DNA of 64,000 nt from Hallella seregens ATCC 51272 (GTDB taxonomy: Bacteria > Bacteroidota > Bacteroidia > Bacteroidales > Bacteroidaceae). Under the pieces are notes generated by a model. That model ran no database searches. It was not told the origin of the DNA and saw only the letters and a program-made list of their open reading frames with translations. Below, piece by piece: positions 8,212 through 16,220 of this stretch (position 1 is its first letter; every line of letters begins with the position of its first letter). Location: positions 32,115 through 96,114 of the forward strand of contig NZ_KI912451.1 in the NCBI RefSeq assembly GCF_000518545.1, written 5' to 3'. A program made the translations under genes and the position numbers.

Positions 8212-10428
8212 TTATCGCAGCACTGTGACGCGCCCCCGGTGGATGTAGATGCCGTGGGCGGGACGGCTCACGCGGAGGCCTTGCAGCGTGTACCAAGCAT
8301 TGTCTTGCGGTGTTTTCGCACTGTTGGTGCGAGGTGTGAGCACTTGAGTGGGGGTGACGAGTCCGTTGCTGACGGGCTGAAAGGTGAATATCATGTCGGC
8401 GCGCACCACCGTGCCGCTGCCCCAGAGCCACTGCGAGGCCGAGCGGCCACGCACTTGAAAGCCTTGGTTGTCGGGCGAATTGATGCGGAAGAAGGCCAGC
8501 GGCTCCTTGCGGCCCGACTGTGCCGGCTGGTAGTTGCCCACGAAAGTGATGTTGTAGGAGGCGGCCAACGTGCTGTCGAGCGTGATGTATTCGTCGGTCA
8601 TGACGGGGGCCAGGCAGAGGTTACGGCTGTAGGTACGGATGCTGTAGCGCGTGGGATCGGCGGCGTCTTGCGTGATGGACCAGAGCAGGGCGGGGTCTTG
8701 CCAGTCGAAGTTGGTGGTGGCGTTCAGGGTGGTGTGGCCGTTGTGGCTGCCCGCAGTGAGGTATTGCGCGGGGCCGTTGATGTTGGCCCCGCTGTTGAAG
8801 TAGCGGCTGGCATAGCAGATGATGCGGTAGAGCCTGCCCTCGGCGGGGCGCAGCACCTCTGTGTCGGCCGGCGTTCCGCCGCCGGGAAGCATGCCCTCCG
8901 GCTCGTTGATGGAGACGACGGCGGAATAGGCGGAACGGTTCCGGCCGTCGGTTGTGCGCAGTCGAAAGCTGTACATCTTGTCGGGGTCGAGGCCCGTGAC
9001 CGTGCGGAAAGTGGAGCGGGCGGGCAGAGAATCGATTTGAACAAAGGGGCCGCCGTCGGTGCTCATTTCCAGTAGAACGGCCGTGGCGCGGTCGTCGGCG
9101 TTGGTCCAGCTCACGGCCGCCGTGGTGGCATCGCCGCCCAGCCGGGTCACCTTCACGTCCATGGGGTAGGCGAGCGCCGAGGTTGTGGCCGTCAGCGAAT
9201 GGGCATAATGCTCTATCCAGAGGTAGCCGTCGGGCGCGTCGGCCACGGCGTCGGCCGCATCGTCGGGGTTGAGCCCGTGGGCTTTCTCCCAGTCGTCGGG
9301 TATGCCGTCGCGGTCGGTGTCGACGGGTGCCTGTCCTCCATTGAGCGTGCCGATGCCGCCCACGTCCTCCTCGGAGTCGATGATGCGGCCCTCGGTGCCC
9401 AGACTTTTCAGCTGGTTGACGAGGCGCAGGTCGTGTGTGTCGCGGACGCGGCTGCAGCCGGCTTGGGCCAGCACCGCGGCGTAGGCGGCCTCGGGCGTCT
9501 CCACCGTCACGGGAACGGCGGGACTGTGACGGGGCGAATCCATGTCGGTGCAGCCGGTATTGGTGTAGGGCGTGCCGTTGAGCTGGCCGTCGCGGTCGGC
9601 ATCCATCAGGTTGCCGCGCTGGTAAAGGTGGTCGGTGGCCGTCCACTGGCTGTAGCTGCTGCCGCCCTGCGGCCCGGCAATGAAGTAGTTGTTGACGAGG
9701 TCCTGGTAGTTGTCGGCTGCCGAGTGGCCGCCCACCACGCCGTTTCCGCCGTTGTAGACCACGGAGTTCACCATCTGGGCGTAGCACTTCATCTTGGGAT
9801 TGCGGCTCTTGTTGTTGGCCCAAAGGCAGTGGCTGATGGTCCAGTTGCGCGTGCCGTCGGTGATGGCCCCGAAGCGTTGCGGGTCTATTCCCTCGGCGAT
9901 GATGCAGTTTTGCCAGGTGATGTTGTTGGCATTCTTGATGTGAACATTGTCCCATCGGCCCCACGAAATGGAGCAATGGTCGAGGATTACGTTCTCCGCA
10001 CCGTCCATGGTGAGCGTGCAGCCGGAGCGTGCCATACGGATGGAGCCGCGCATGCGGACGTATTGGAAGATGACGTTGGAGCAGTTGCGGATGAGCACGC
10101 GGTTGCCGTAGATGGTGATGCCGTCGCCCGGAGCGGTCTGTCCGAGCACGGTGATGTTGCTGTGCCGGTCGATGGAGACCATCTGGCTGGGCGACAGGCG
10201 GATGATGCCGCCCACGTCGAACACCACGATGCGGTTGCTGCCGTTGAGGGCTTCGGCCAGCGAACCGGGGCCTGTGGCATTGAGGTTGGTCACGTGCACC
10301 ACGGTGCGGCTGGCGCGTCCGCCGGTGGCCAGGGCGCCGAAGCCCTCAGCGCCGGGAAAGGCCGGCAGCTGTGCGGCGGCGGGTGCAGAGAGCAGAAAGG
10401 GAAAGAGGAGGGAGTAAAGATGGTTCAT
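8212..10428 (-). CDS. Secreted pectate lyase (PL1-type) with Fn3 and C-terminal modules
   Basis: A 738-residue multidomain enzyme. Signal peptide 1-19 (SAPAAAQ). The parallel beta-helix lyase domain is about 22-330, with FPGAEGFGALATGG near its start, VLGQTAPGDGI and DHCSISWG, all hallmarks of Bacteroidetes PL1 pectate lyases. A calcium-loop-like DTDRDGIPDDWE stretch follows near 370, an Fn3-like domain about 430-510, a beta-rich domain of possible carbohydrate-binding (trefoil-like) type about 525-690, and the shared tail WYTLQGLRVSRPAHGIYI. It precedes the PL9 gene on the same strand. The substrate is probably calcium-bridged homogalacturonan. Family assignment of the C-terminal beta domain is uncertain. 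Confidence 0.88.
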   Translation of the reverse strand: MNHLYSLLFPFLLSAPAAAQLPAFPGAEGFGALATGGRASRTVVHVTNLNATGPGSLAEALNGSNRIVVFDVGGIIRLSPSQMVSIDRHSNITVLGQTAPGDGITIYGNRVLIRNCSNVIFQYVRMRGSIRMARSGCTLTMDGAENVILDHCSISWGRWDNVHIKNANNITWQNCIIAEGIDPQRFGAITDGTRNWTISHCLWANNKSRNPKMKCYAQMVNSVVYNGGNGVVGGHSAADNYQDLVNNYFIAGPQGGSSYSQWTATDHLYQRGNLMDADRDGQLNGTPYTNTGCTDMDSPRHSPAVPVTVETPEAAYAAVLAQAGCSRVRDTHDLRLVNQLKSLGTEGRIIDSEEDVGGIGTLNGGQAPVDTDRDGIPDDWEKAHGLNPDDAADAVADAPDGYLWIEHYAHSLTATTSALAYPMDVKVTRLGGDATTAAVSWTNADDRATAVLLEMSTDGGPFVQIDSLPARSTFRTVTGLDPDKMYSFRLRTTDGRNRSAYSAVVSINEPEGMLPGGGTPADTEVLRPAEGRLYRIICYASRYFNSGANINGPAQYLTAGSHNGHTTLNATTNFDWQDPALLWSITQDAADPTRYSIRTYSRNLCLAPVMTDEYITLDSTLAASYNITFVGNYQPAQSGRKEPLAFFRINSPDNQGFQVRGRSASQWLWGSGTVVRADMIFTFQPVSNGLVTPTQVLTPRTNSAKTPQDNAWYTLQGLRVSRPAHGIYIHRGRVTVLR

Positions 10429-10496
10429 GAGTGGTTGGGAGGGGATGAGAGGTTATAGGAAGGGATGGGAGATGATAAGAGGAGATAGGAGGTAAT

Positions 10497-10578
10497 AGGG
10501 GAGGATGAGGGATATTATAGGGGAGGATGAGGGATATTATAGGGGAGGATGAGGGATATTATGGGGGAGGATGAGGGT
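10497..10578. repeat. 22-bp tandem array, nearly perfect (about 3.7 copies)
   Basis: Three identical 22-bp units start at 10497, 10519 and 10541, and a partial, diverged fourth starts at 10563. The unit contains GGGGAGGATGAGGGATATTA. Upstream (10441-10496) the sequence is similarly purine-rich (GGGATGAGAG, GGAGATAGGAGG) and may be older, decayed copies. The array lies upstream of the PL1 gene start and downstream of the 868-residue protein gene. It is the least diverged of the arrays in the window. Confidence 0.9.
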
Positions 10579-10640
10579 GCGCGGAGGCGGACTTGGAGAA
10601 GACGAGAGGGGGAGAAGATGGCTCTTCTCCCCCTGCTCGG

Positions 10641-13247
10641 TTATCGCTTCACGACCTTGCGGGTGGTGCCGTCGCTCATGCGCACGATGTTGATGCCGCG
10701 CTGCAGGGCGGGCAGGCGCACGCCGTTGAGGTTGTAGACGGCGCGCACGGTGGCGCGGGCGTCGGGTGCGGGCAGCACGTCGATGCCGGTGAGGTAGGCC
10801 TCACGCAGCTCGGCCTCGCGCTGTTTGGACTTCTCGCCGTTGGCCATCACGTAGATGTCGTAGACCTGACAGCCGGAGTTGCCCGAGAGCTGGCGCAGCC
10901 GCACGTACACCTCGTCGGTGCCGCGGTAGCCCACGGTGACCTTTTTCCACAGCCGTTGGGGCTGGGCAACGACCACGGTGTCGCCCGTGAGCGTCCATGT
11001 CTGGCCGTCGGCCGAGGTCTCGAAGCCCATGCGCTGCACGTTGCCCGTGCTGTTGGCGTTGCCCAGGAAGGCCACGAGGTCGAACGGCCCCCGGAAAGTG
11101 CGGGTGCTCTGGATGCGTGCATTGTACTCGCCGGAGACGAATTTGTAGAACTGCACGTCGTTCTTGGTGCACAGTGTGTCGAGGTCTGCGGCCGACAGGG
11201 GATTGTAGCCGTTGGGGTCGCCCACGCTCTTGCCCGGGGCAATGTTCTGCCAAACCATCGACTGCCCCTGCGAGGCGAGGAACCACTCCACGCCCGTGAG
11301 GTCGGCAGGGAACGTTTCGGGCTTGCGGTCGGGATAGACGGGGCTCTCAATGCCGTCGTCATCGGTCTTGGTTCCGATGGGTTCGGCCGACGTGTCGGCC
11401 TGGCTCACGGCCCCGGTGCCCCAGGAGAACATGCCCTTGCCGTTGGTTCCACCATAGACGGCACTGGCGTCGAAGTGGCTGGCAATGTCGATGTAGACCT
11501 TGTCGTTCTGCACAAAAATCTCTTTCGTGACGAGCTCGGAGGGCACGTAGTCGGGGCTCGTGGCAAAGACCGTGAGCACGGCATGGTCGTTGATGACAAA
11601 GGGGCCGGCATACTTCTGCGACTGCACGGTGTCGGCCGAAGCCCCCATGTTGTACCAGATCTGCGTGCCCTCGGTGGCGCAGCTCAGGGTGATGGTGGCG
11701 GCATCGTCGGCCTGGCTCACGCTGATGACGGGGCGTTCGGCCTGGTTGTACATGCGTATGAGCGTGTCGGCCACGAGGCTGGGTTCATAGCCCTGTCCCT
11801 GGGCGACGGCGCGCACGGTGCATGCTTGTGTGAGCGTGAAGGGACCGTCGTAGCGCGTGCCGGTGCCGATGGCGGGCTCGCTGCCGTCGGTGGTGTAGTA
11901 GATTTGGGCGTAGGGCTCGGCCGTGCCGATGGTCACCGTGGCCTGCTGCTGGGCGTAGTGCACGCTGAAAGCGGGCAGCGTCGTGGCGGTGATGGCGGCC
12001 TTCGAGGCCGTGAGCATGCTGATGGCGTTGTCCAGCAACGCTCCGGCGTTGTAGCCCGAGGCCAGCACTTCGGCCGAGAGGGGCAGGTAGAGGTAGCCGT
12101 TGTGGCTGATGTTGTGCTGGTGAATGGCCACCACGTCGGGCTGTCCGAGCACCGTGGCCAGCGTGTCGTCGCCGGCATAGTAGGCCCCGAGACGCACGCC
12201 CGTGATGGGAGCTTCGGTGGAGAAAGCCAGGGCTTTCTCGTTTTCGCCGAGGCCGGCATCGGAGCCGTCGATGAGGTCGAGCCCGTTGAACAGCGGCAGC
12301 CCCGGCTTGCCGGTGACACCGGCCACCTGCTCGGTGGGCACGGCCTCGCCGTAGCCCCAGGCGTTGTAGAGACGGGCGTTGAGGTTGAGGGTGGGCACAA
12401 AGGGCTGCACCTCCTTGAGCAGGCCCACGTTGGCATTGTCGGCCGGGATGGTGGAGCTGAGCACATTCAGGTCGAAGCCCTGCAGCTGCTCACGCGTGAG
12501 CGTGGTGGAGGCGTCGAGCGGGGTCACCAGCAGCTCGTCGTCGGCCGAGAGCAGGGCATAGGCCAGGTCGGCCGAGAGCTCGCCGGAATAGACATATCCC
12601 ACCTTTTCTTTCGAGTCGTTGGGGTCGTCGCCCTGCCCGATGACGATGGAATAGATGTGGAAACCGCTGGTGGCCTGGATGGTATAGTCGGCGTCGCTGC
12701 CGCTGTTGTTCACCACGACGGCCGTGTCGCGCGTCTTGGTGGTCCACTGCTTCTTGCCGCCGTCTGCGGCATCCACGAAGCCGTCGGTGATGCTTTTGAA
12801 GCCGCGGGCCTCGTTGGCCTTGTGGGTCTCGTAGTCGATGGTGATCTTCTCGCCGGCCGGCACCTTGGGAATGACCAGCTGGTCCTGTGCTTTCTTGCCG
12901 TTGAGCCAGATGCAGCACTGGCCTTCGGCGTTGGAGTAGATGTTGAGATGGGCGGCCCCCGTGGCGTTGAAGACGAGTCCCTCGGTCTCGTGAATGGTCA
13001 CGGCGTTGCCGTTCACGGTGGCCGTCAGCGGCCCGGCCTTGCGGGCTTTCGATTCAAAATACACGGGGTTCTTCTCGGTTTTCTTGTCCACCCAGTTCGT
13101 TCCTGCTGCGGCATCCTGCTGCAGATAGTACATGGAAGTGGCGCTGAAACCCTTAGTCAGGTCCCAGGTTTTTCGGGTCTGTGCGGTGGCGTTGGCGGCC
13201 AGCGACAGGCATACTGCTGTGATTGTAAACAGTTTCTTCATAGGCAT
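10641..13247 (-). CDS. Large secreted protein with chitobiase C-terminal-like domains
   Basis: 868 residues; residues 1-22 form a signal peptide (two in-frame ATGs at 13247 and 13241, no Shine-Dalgarno to decide). The N-terminal third is a beta-rich region starting TWDLTKGFSATSMYYL. Around residues 430-600 are two CHB_HEX_C/Fn3-like repeats of the form YYTTDGSEP...GPFTLTQACTVRAVA and TQIWYNM...GPFVINDHAVLTVFA. Then comes a region of unknown type and a tail VYNLNGVRL...GINIVR...KVVKR, related to the tails of the pectate lyases. No catalytic motif was recognised. The position upstream of PL1-PL9 on the same strand suggests a role in pectin capture or breakdown, but it may be transcribed separately. 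Confidence 0.72.
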   Translation of the reverse strand: MPMKKLFTITAVCLSLAANATAQTRKTWDLTKGFSATSMYYLQQDAAAGTNWVDKKTEKNPVYFESKARKAGPLTATVNGNAVTIHETEGLVFNATGAAHLNIYSNAEGQCCIWLNGKKAQDQLVIPKVPAGEKITIDYETHKANEARGFKSITDGFVDAADGGKKQWTTKTRDTAVVVNNSGSDADYTIQATSGFHIYSIVIGQGDDPNDSKEKVGYVYSGELSADLAYALLSADDELLVTPLDASTTLTREQLQGFDLNVLSSTIPADNANVGLLKEVQPFVPTLNLNARLYNAWGYGEAVPTEQVAGVTGKPGLPLFNGLDLIDGSDAGLGENEKALAFSTEAPITGVRLGAYYAGDDTLATVLGQPDVVAIHQHNISHNGYLYLPLSAEVLASGYNAGALLDNAISMLTASKAAITATTLPAFSVHYAQQQATVTIGTAEPYAQIYYTTDGSEPAIGTGTRYDGPFTLTQACTVRAVAQGQGYEPSLVADTLIRMYNQAERPVISVSQADDAATITLSCATEGTQIWYNMGASADTVQSQKYAGPFVINDHAVLTVFATSPDYVPSELVTKEIFVQNDKVYIDIASHFDASAVYGGTNGKGMFSWGTGAVSQADTSAEPIGTKTDDDGIESPVYPDRKPETFPADLTGVEWFLASQGQSMVWQNIAPGKSVGDPNGYNPLSAADLDTLCTKNDVQFYKFVSGEYNARIQSTRTFRGPFDLVAFLGNANSTGNVQRMGFETSADGQTWTLTGDTVVVAQPQRLWKKVTVGYRGTDEVYVRLRQLSGNSGCQVYDIYVMANGEKSKQREAELREAYLTGIDVLPAPDARATVRAVYNLNGVRLPALQRGINIVRMSDGTTRKVVKR

Positions 13248-13345
13248 GTTATTATTAAGAGGTAAATATTGATGGTGCTTGATGTGAGCGGTCGGGCCGC
13301 GACGATGTGGGTCGGGCCGTTGGTGCCGTAGATTAGTTTGCGTGA

Positions 13346-13353
13346 CAAAGGTA
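13346..13353 (-). promoter_or_regulatory. -7 promoter element (TACCTTTG) for the 868-residue protein gene
   Basis: The minus strand reads TACCTTTG, matching the Bacteroidetes -7 consensus TAnnTTTG, and leaves a leader of about 90 nt before the start at 13247. No clear -33 TTG lies 19-20 nt upstream, so the call rests on the -7 box alone. Confidence 0.5.
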
Positions 13354-13464
13354 GGTCAAAATGTTGGAACGGGGGCCATGGAGCGTAGAGTTTAACGTTT
13401 TTTACCAGGTCTGATCCGGTTGGTACGGTATTGGCGTGGGGTGATGGCGGCGGGATATGGAAAC

Positions 13465-13596
13465 GGCCACGGCGTGGGGACAAAACAACCACGCCGTAAA
13501 CGCATCGCGATAACGGCGTGGACGCAAGACGAAAACACCGTAATCGCATCGCGAAAACGGCGCGGACGCGGGGTGAAAACGGCGTGGTGGTGAAAC
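13465..13596. repeat. 22-bp tandem array, ACGGCG/GTAAWCGC family, locus A (6 units)
   Basis: This array fills much of the 424-bp gap 13248-13671. Units begin at 13465, 13487, 13509, 13531, 13553 and 13575, each exactly 22 bp and ending in AAAC, AGAC, TCGC or similar. Internal words are ACGCCGTAAACGC, ATAACGGCGTGGACGC and ACACCGTAATCGC, so neighbouring units read as alternating orientations of one palindromic core. The rest of the gap holds the promoter at 13346 and no gene. Confidence 0.85.
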
Positions 13597-13671
13597 GAAT
13601 GCCGGCGGGAGCCGGAATAAAGGTGGATTGAAGCCAAAACGAAGGTGGCCCTGAGCTTTGGCGGTGGCCCC

Positions 13672-14295
13672 TTATGGCTGGGGCGTGTCCTTGTCCAAAA
13701 GCAGATGGCGGGCAAACTCCCAGACCACGATGCCGGCCGTGACGCTGACGTTGAGCGAGTGTTTGGTGCCAAACTGGGGTATCTCCAGGCAGCCGTCGCA
13801 CAGGTCGACCACGCTCTGGTGCACGCCCTTCACCTCGTTGCCGAAGACCACAGCCTGCCCCCGCACCCCCGCAAAGGACGGACTTTGGGCTTCTTCCTGC
13901 CCGCATGTTCCCTCAAGGGACGAGGAAGATTGCGCGCGAAGTGACTCGCCGAGCTGCTGGAGCTTGGTGGAACCCTCCACCTGCTCAATGCTGTAGACGT
14001 GGTATCCGCGCCGGTGCAACTCGTGCACGGCATCGTCGGCATGGGCGAAATAACGCCATGCCACGGAGTCTTCGCCGCCCAGGGCCGTCTTGTGAATCTC
14101 GGCATGGGGCGGACAGGCGGTGATGCCGCACAGGTAAACAGCCTCGACCCGAAAGGCATCGCACGAGCGGAACACGCTGCCCACGTTGTAAAGGCTGCGC
14201 ACGTCGTCGAGCACGACGACGAGCGGCAGCTTCGGCGCCTCGCGGAACTGTTCGAGCGAGAGCCGCCGCATCTCGATGGTCTTGAGCTTGCGCAT
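13672..14295 (-). CDS. SpoU/TrmH-family RNA 2'-O-methyltransferase
   Basis: A 207-residue SPOUT methyltransferase that should transfer a methyl group from SAM to a ribose 2'-OH in tRNA or rRNA. Motif 1 is NVGSVFRSCDAF (with the conserved Arg), motif 2 VVFGNEVKGV and motif 3 SLNVSVTAGIVVWE, all in the C-terminal trefoil knot. Between the catalytic halves (about residues 119-150) there is a low-complexity Ser/Glu-rich insertion around QSSSSLEGTCG that is not usual for the family. The gene sits 6 bp downstream of sufE and is probably co-transcribed. The exact RNA target cannot be told from sequence. Confidence 0.9.
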   Translation of the reverse strand: MRKLKTIEMRRLSLEQFREAPKLPLVVVLDDVRSLYNVGSVFRSCDAFRVEAVYLCGITACPPHAEIHKTALGGEDSVAWRYFAHADDAVHELHRRGYHVYSIEQVEGSTKLQQLGESLRAQSSSSLEGTCGQEEAQSPSFAGVRGQAVVFGNEVKGVHQSVVDLCDGCLEIPQFGTKHSLNVSVTAGIVVWEFARHLLLDKDTPQP

Positions 14296-14301
14296 GGCGT
14301 G

Positions 14302-14787
14302 TCAGGGCTGCATGCTGAAAGCAAGAGCGTAGGCCTTGACCTTCTTGACCATGGCCAGCAGCCCGTTGCTGCGGGTGGGGGAGAGGTGCTCGCGCAGTCC
14401 GATGCGCTCGATGAAGTAGAGGTCGGCATCGAGAATCTCCTGCGGCGTGTGGCCGCTGATGACCCGAATGAGCAGGGCAATGATGCCCTTGACGATGAGT
14501 GCGTCGCTGTCGGCGGCGAAAACAAGCCGGCCGTCCACGTGGTCGCACTGCAGCCACACGCGGCTCTGGCAGCCGTCAATGAGGTTTTGCTCGGTCTTGT
14601 AGCGGTCGTCGAGGGGTGCCAGGTCGTTGCCCAGGTCGATGAGCATCTGGTATTTGTCCATCCAGTCGTCGAAATCGGCGAATTGTTCGATCACCTCGTC
14701 CTGGAGTTGGTTGATGGATTGCACGCTGCTTGCGGTTTCTCCGGTGGGAGCGGGGCATGCGTGCTGTGGGTTGTTGTCGGTATTCAT
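14302..14787 (-). CDS. SufE family iron-sulfur cluster assembly protein
   Basis: A 161-residue SufE-like protein. The active-site Cys that accepts persulfide from the SufS desulfurase is C73 in NLIDGCQSRVW, and the flanking WMDKYQMLIDLG and LYFIERIGLREHLSPTRSNGL blocks are typical. The first ~25 residues (Pro/Thr-rich) are a non-conserved extension. Next to a SpoU methyltransferase gene (6 bp apart). No sufBCD or sufS genes lie in the window. Role: sulfur transfer for Fe-S cluster assembly; the FrdB and FrdC proteins encoded here would be clients or neighbours. Confidence 0.92.
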   Translation of the reverse strand: MNTDNNPQHACPAPTGETASSVQSINQLQDEVIEQFADFDDWMDKYQMLIDLGNDLAPLDDRYKTEQNLIDGCQSRVWLQCDHVDGRLVFAADSDALIVKGIIALLIRVISGHTPQEILDADLYFIERIGLREHLSPTRSNGLLAMVKKVKAYALAFSMQP

Positions 14788-14892
14788 GTTGCGTATGTCG
14801 TTTGTTTTGTGGCATGTTCACGGCCACACACCGGGTGTGGCCCTGCATATGGGGTGGGTGTTCGATGGAAAACAGGCGGTCGTCCTCCCCTC

Positions 14893-16152
14893 CTACGGGA
14901 GGGGTCGGGAGAGGCTCTCAATCTTGAAGAACTTGTCACCCTCCCTCACCTTGCGCGGCACGGGGATGGAGACGTGGCAGCCCTGCTCGGCGCGCGGCGT
15001 AGGTTGCAGCTCGTAGCGTATCTCGGTGGCGTCGAGATAGAGGGCGCCGGTGGTGTTGCCCGTGATGAGCAGACGGTCGCCCACGGCAAAGGGCGCCGCC
15101 TCGACGGCGATTTCTGCCACGCCCAGACGCGAGAAATACTTGGTCACCTTGCCCACGAGCACCTTGCGCTCGGTGGCCATCGAGCCGTAGCCCTTGTTCC
15201 ATTCGCCCAGGGTCTGGCCCTGGTAGTAGCCGTCCCAGAAGCCGCGGTTGAAGACGGTGGCCAGCCGGCGGTCCCATTCGTCCTTGCGCGCTTCGGTGAA
15301 TGTGCCGTCGAGCACGGCCCCGACGGCCTCCTTGTAGCACTGCACCACGGTGTGTACGTACTCCGGCCCGCGGGCGCGCCCCTCGATTTTGAACACCCGC
15401 ACGCCGGCCTTCATCATGCGGTCGATGAAGCGTACGGTCTTCAGGTCCTTGGGACTCATGATGTATTTGTTGTCTATCTCCAGCTGGTTGCCCGTCTCGT
15501 TGTCGGTCACGGTGTAGGAGCGGCGGCATATCTGCACGCACTGGCCGCGGTTGGCAGAGCGGTTTGCGTCGTGCAGACTCATGTAGCACTTGCCCGAGAC
15601 GGCCATGCACAGCGCGCCGTGACAGAACATTTCGATGCGCACGGGCTGTCCCAGGGGGCCGCAGATGTGCTGGTTGGCAATCTCTTGGTGGATGTGTGCC
15701 ACCTGCTCCAGGTTGAGTTCGCGGGCCAGTACGGCCACGTCGGCAAACCGGGCATAGAACTTCAGGGCCTCGATGTTGCTGATGTTGAGCTGCGTGGAGA
15801 GGTGCACCTCCACGCCGGTCTGCCGGCAATAGGCCATCACGGCCACGTCGGAGGCGATGACTGCCGTGATGCCGGCGGCGCGTGCAGCGTCGATGATTTC
15901 GCGCATGGCCGTGAGGTCGGCATCGTAGATAACGGTGTTCACCGTGAGATAAGTCTTGATGCCGTGGCTGTTGCAGGTGTCGGCAATCTCGTGCAGGTCG
16001 TTGATGTCGAAGTGATTGGCGCTGTGCGACCGCATGTTGAGGCGGCCGATGCCGAAGTAAACGGAGTCGGCCCCGGCCTGAATGGCGGCCGCAAGCGACT
16101 CGCGGGAGCCCACGGGGGCCATGATTTCAAAGTCGGTGGGTTGCAAATTCAT
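14893..16152 (-). CDS. Peptidase U32 family protein (TrhP/RlhA-like)
   Basis: A 419-residue protein of the U32 family, whose studied members (TrhP, RlhA, UbiU) act in RNA or quinone hydroxylation rather than proteolysis. N-terminal TIM-barrel: IMAPVGSRESLAAAIQAGAD near residue 9. The U32 signature ELNLEQ... and the Cys cluster EMFCHGALCMAVSGKCYMS and RGQCVQICRR suit a 4-Cys Fe-S site. KIEGRARGPEYV is also typical, and a beta-barrel C-terminal domain begins near residue 330. The best guess is a TrhP-like prephenate-dependent tRNA U34 hydroxylation factor. Translation seems leaderless: the -7 box lies 5 nt before the ATG. Confidence 0.85.
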   Translation of the reverse strand: MNLQPTDFEIMAPVGSRESLAAAIQAGADSVYFGIGRLNMRSHSANHFDINDLHEIADTCNSHGIKTYLTVNTVIYDADLTAMREIIDAARAAGITAVIASDVAVMAYCRQTGVEVHLSTQLNISNIEALKFYARFADVAVLARELNLEQVAHIHQEIANQHICGPLGQPVRIEMFCHGALCMAVSGKCYMSLHDANRSANRGQCVQICRRSYTVTDNETGNQLEIDNKYIMSPKDLKTVRFIDRMMKAGVRVFKIEGRARGPEYVHTVVQCYKEAVGAVLDGTFTEARKDEWDRRLATVFNRGFWDGYYQGQTLGEWNKGYGSMATERKVLVGKVTKYFSRLGVAEIAVEAAPFAVGDRLLITGNTTGALYLDATEIRYELQPTPRAEQGCHVSIPVPRKVREGDKFFKIESLSRPLP

Positions 16153-16157
16153 GGGTG

Positions 16158-16215
16158 CAAAGGTAGCAAAAAAGGCAGGAAGGTGAAGCCGAAAACGGCT
16201 TTTTTCGTAACTTTG
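16158..16215. promoter_or_regulatory. Divergent promoters with almost no leader on either side
   Basis: The minus strand carries TACCTTTG (16158-16165), 5 nt before the U32 ATG at 16152. The plus strand carries TAACTTTG (16208-16215), 5 nt before the C1 peptidase ATG at 16221. Between them, AAGCCG-AAAA-CGGCTT followed by a T-run (about 16186-16205) can form a short hairpin. In Bacteroidetes transcription starts about 5-8 nt after this box, so both mRNAs would begin at or next to the start codon. Confidence 0.65.
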
Positions 16216-16220
16216 CAGGT

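Noticed and set aside
10593..13265. An 890-codon plus-strand frame opposite the 868-residue secreted protein
   Set aside because: Low-complexity Gly/Val/His-rich translation without start signals; the minus-strand frame has a signal peptide and recognisable repeats.
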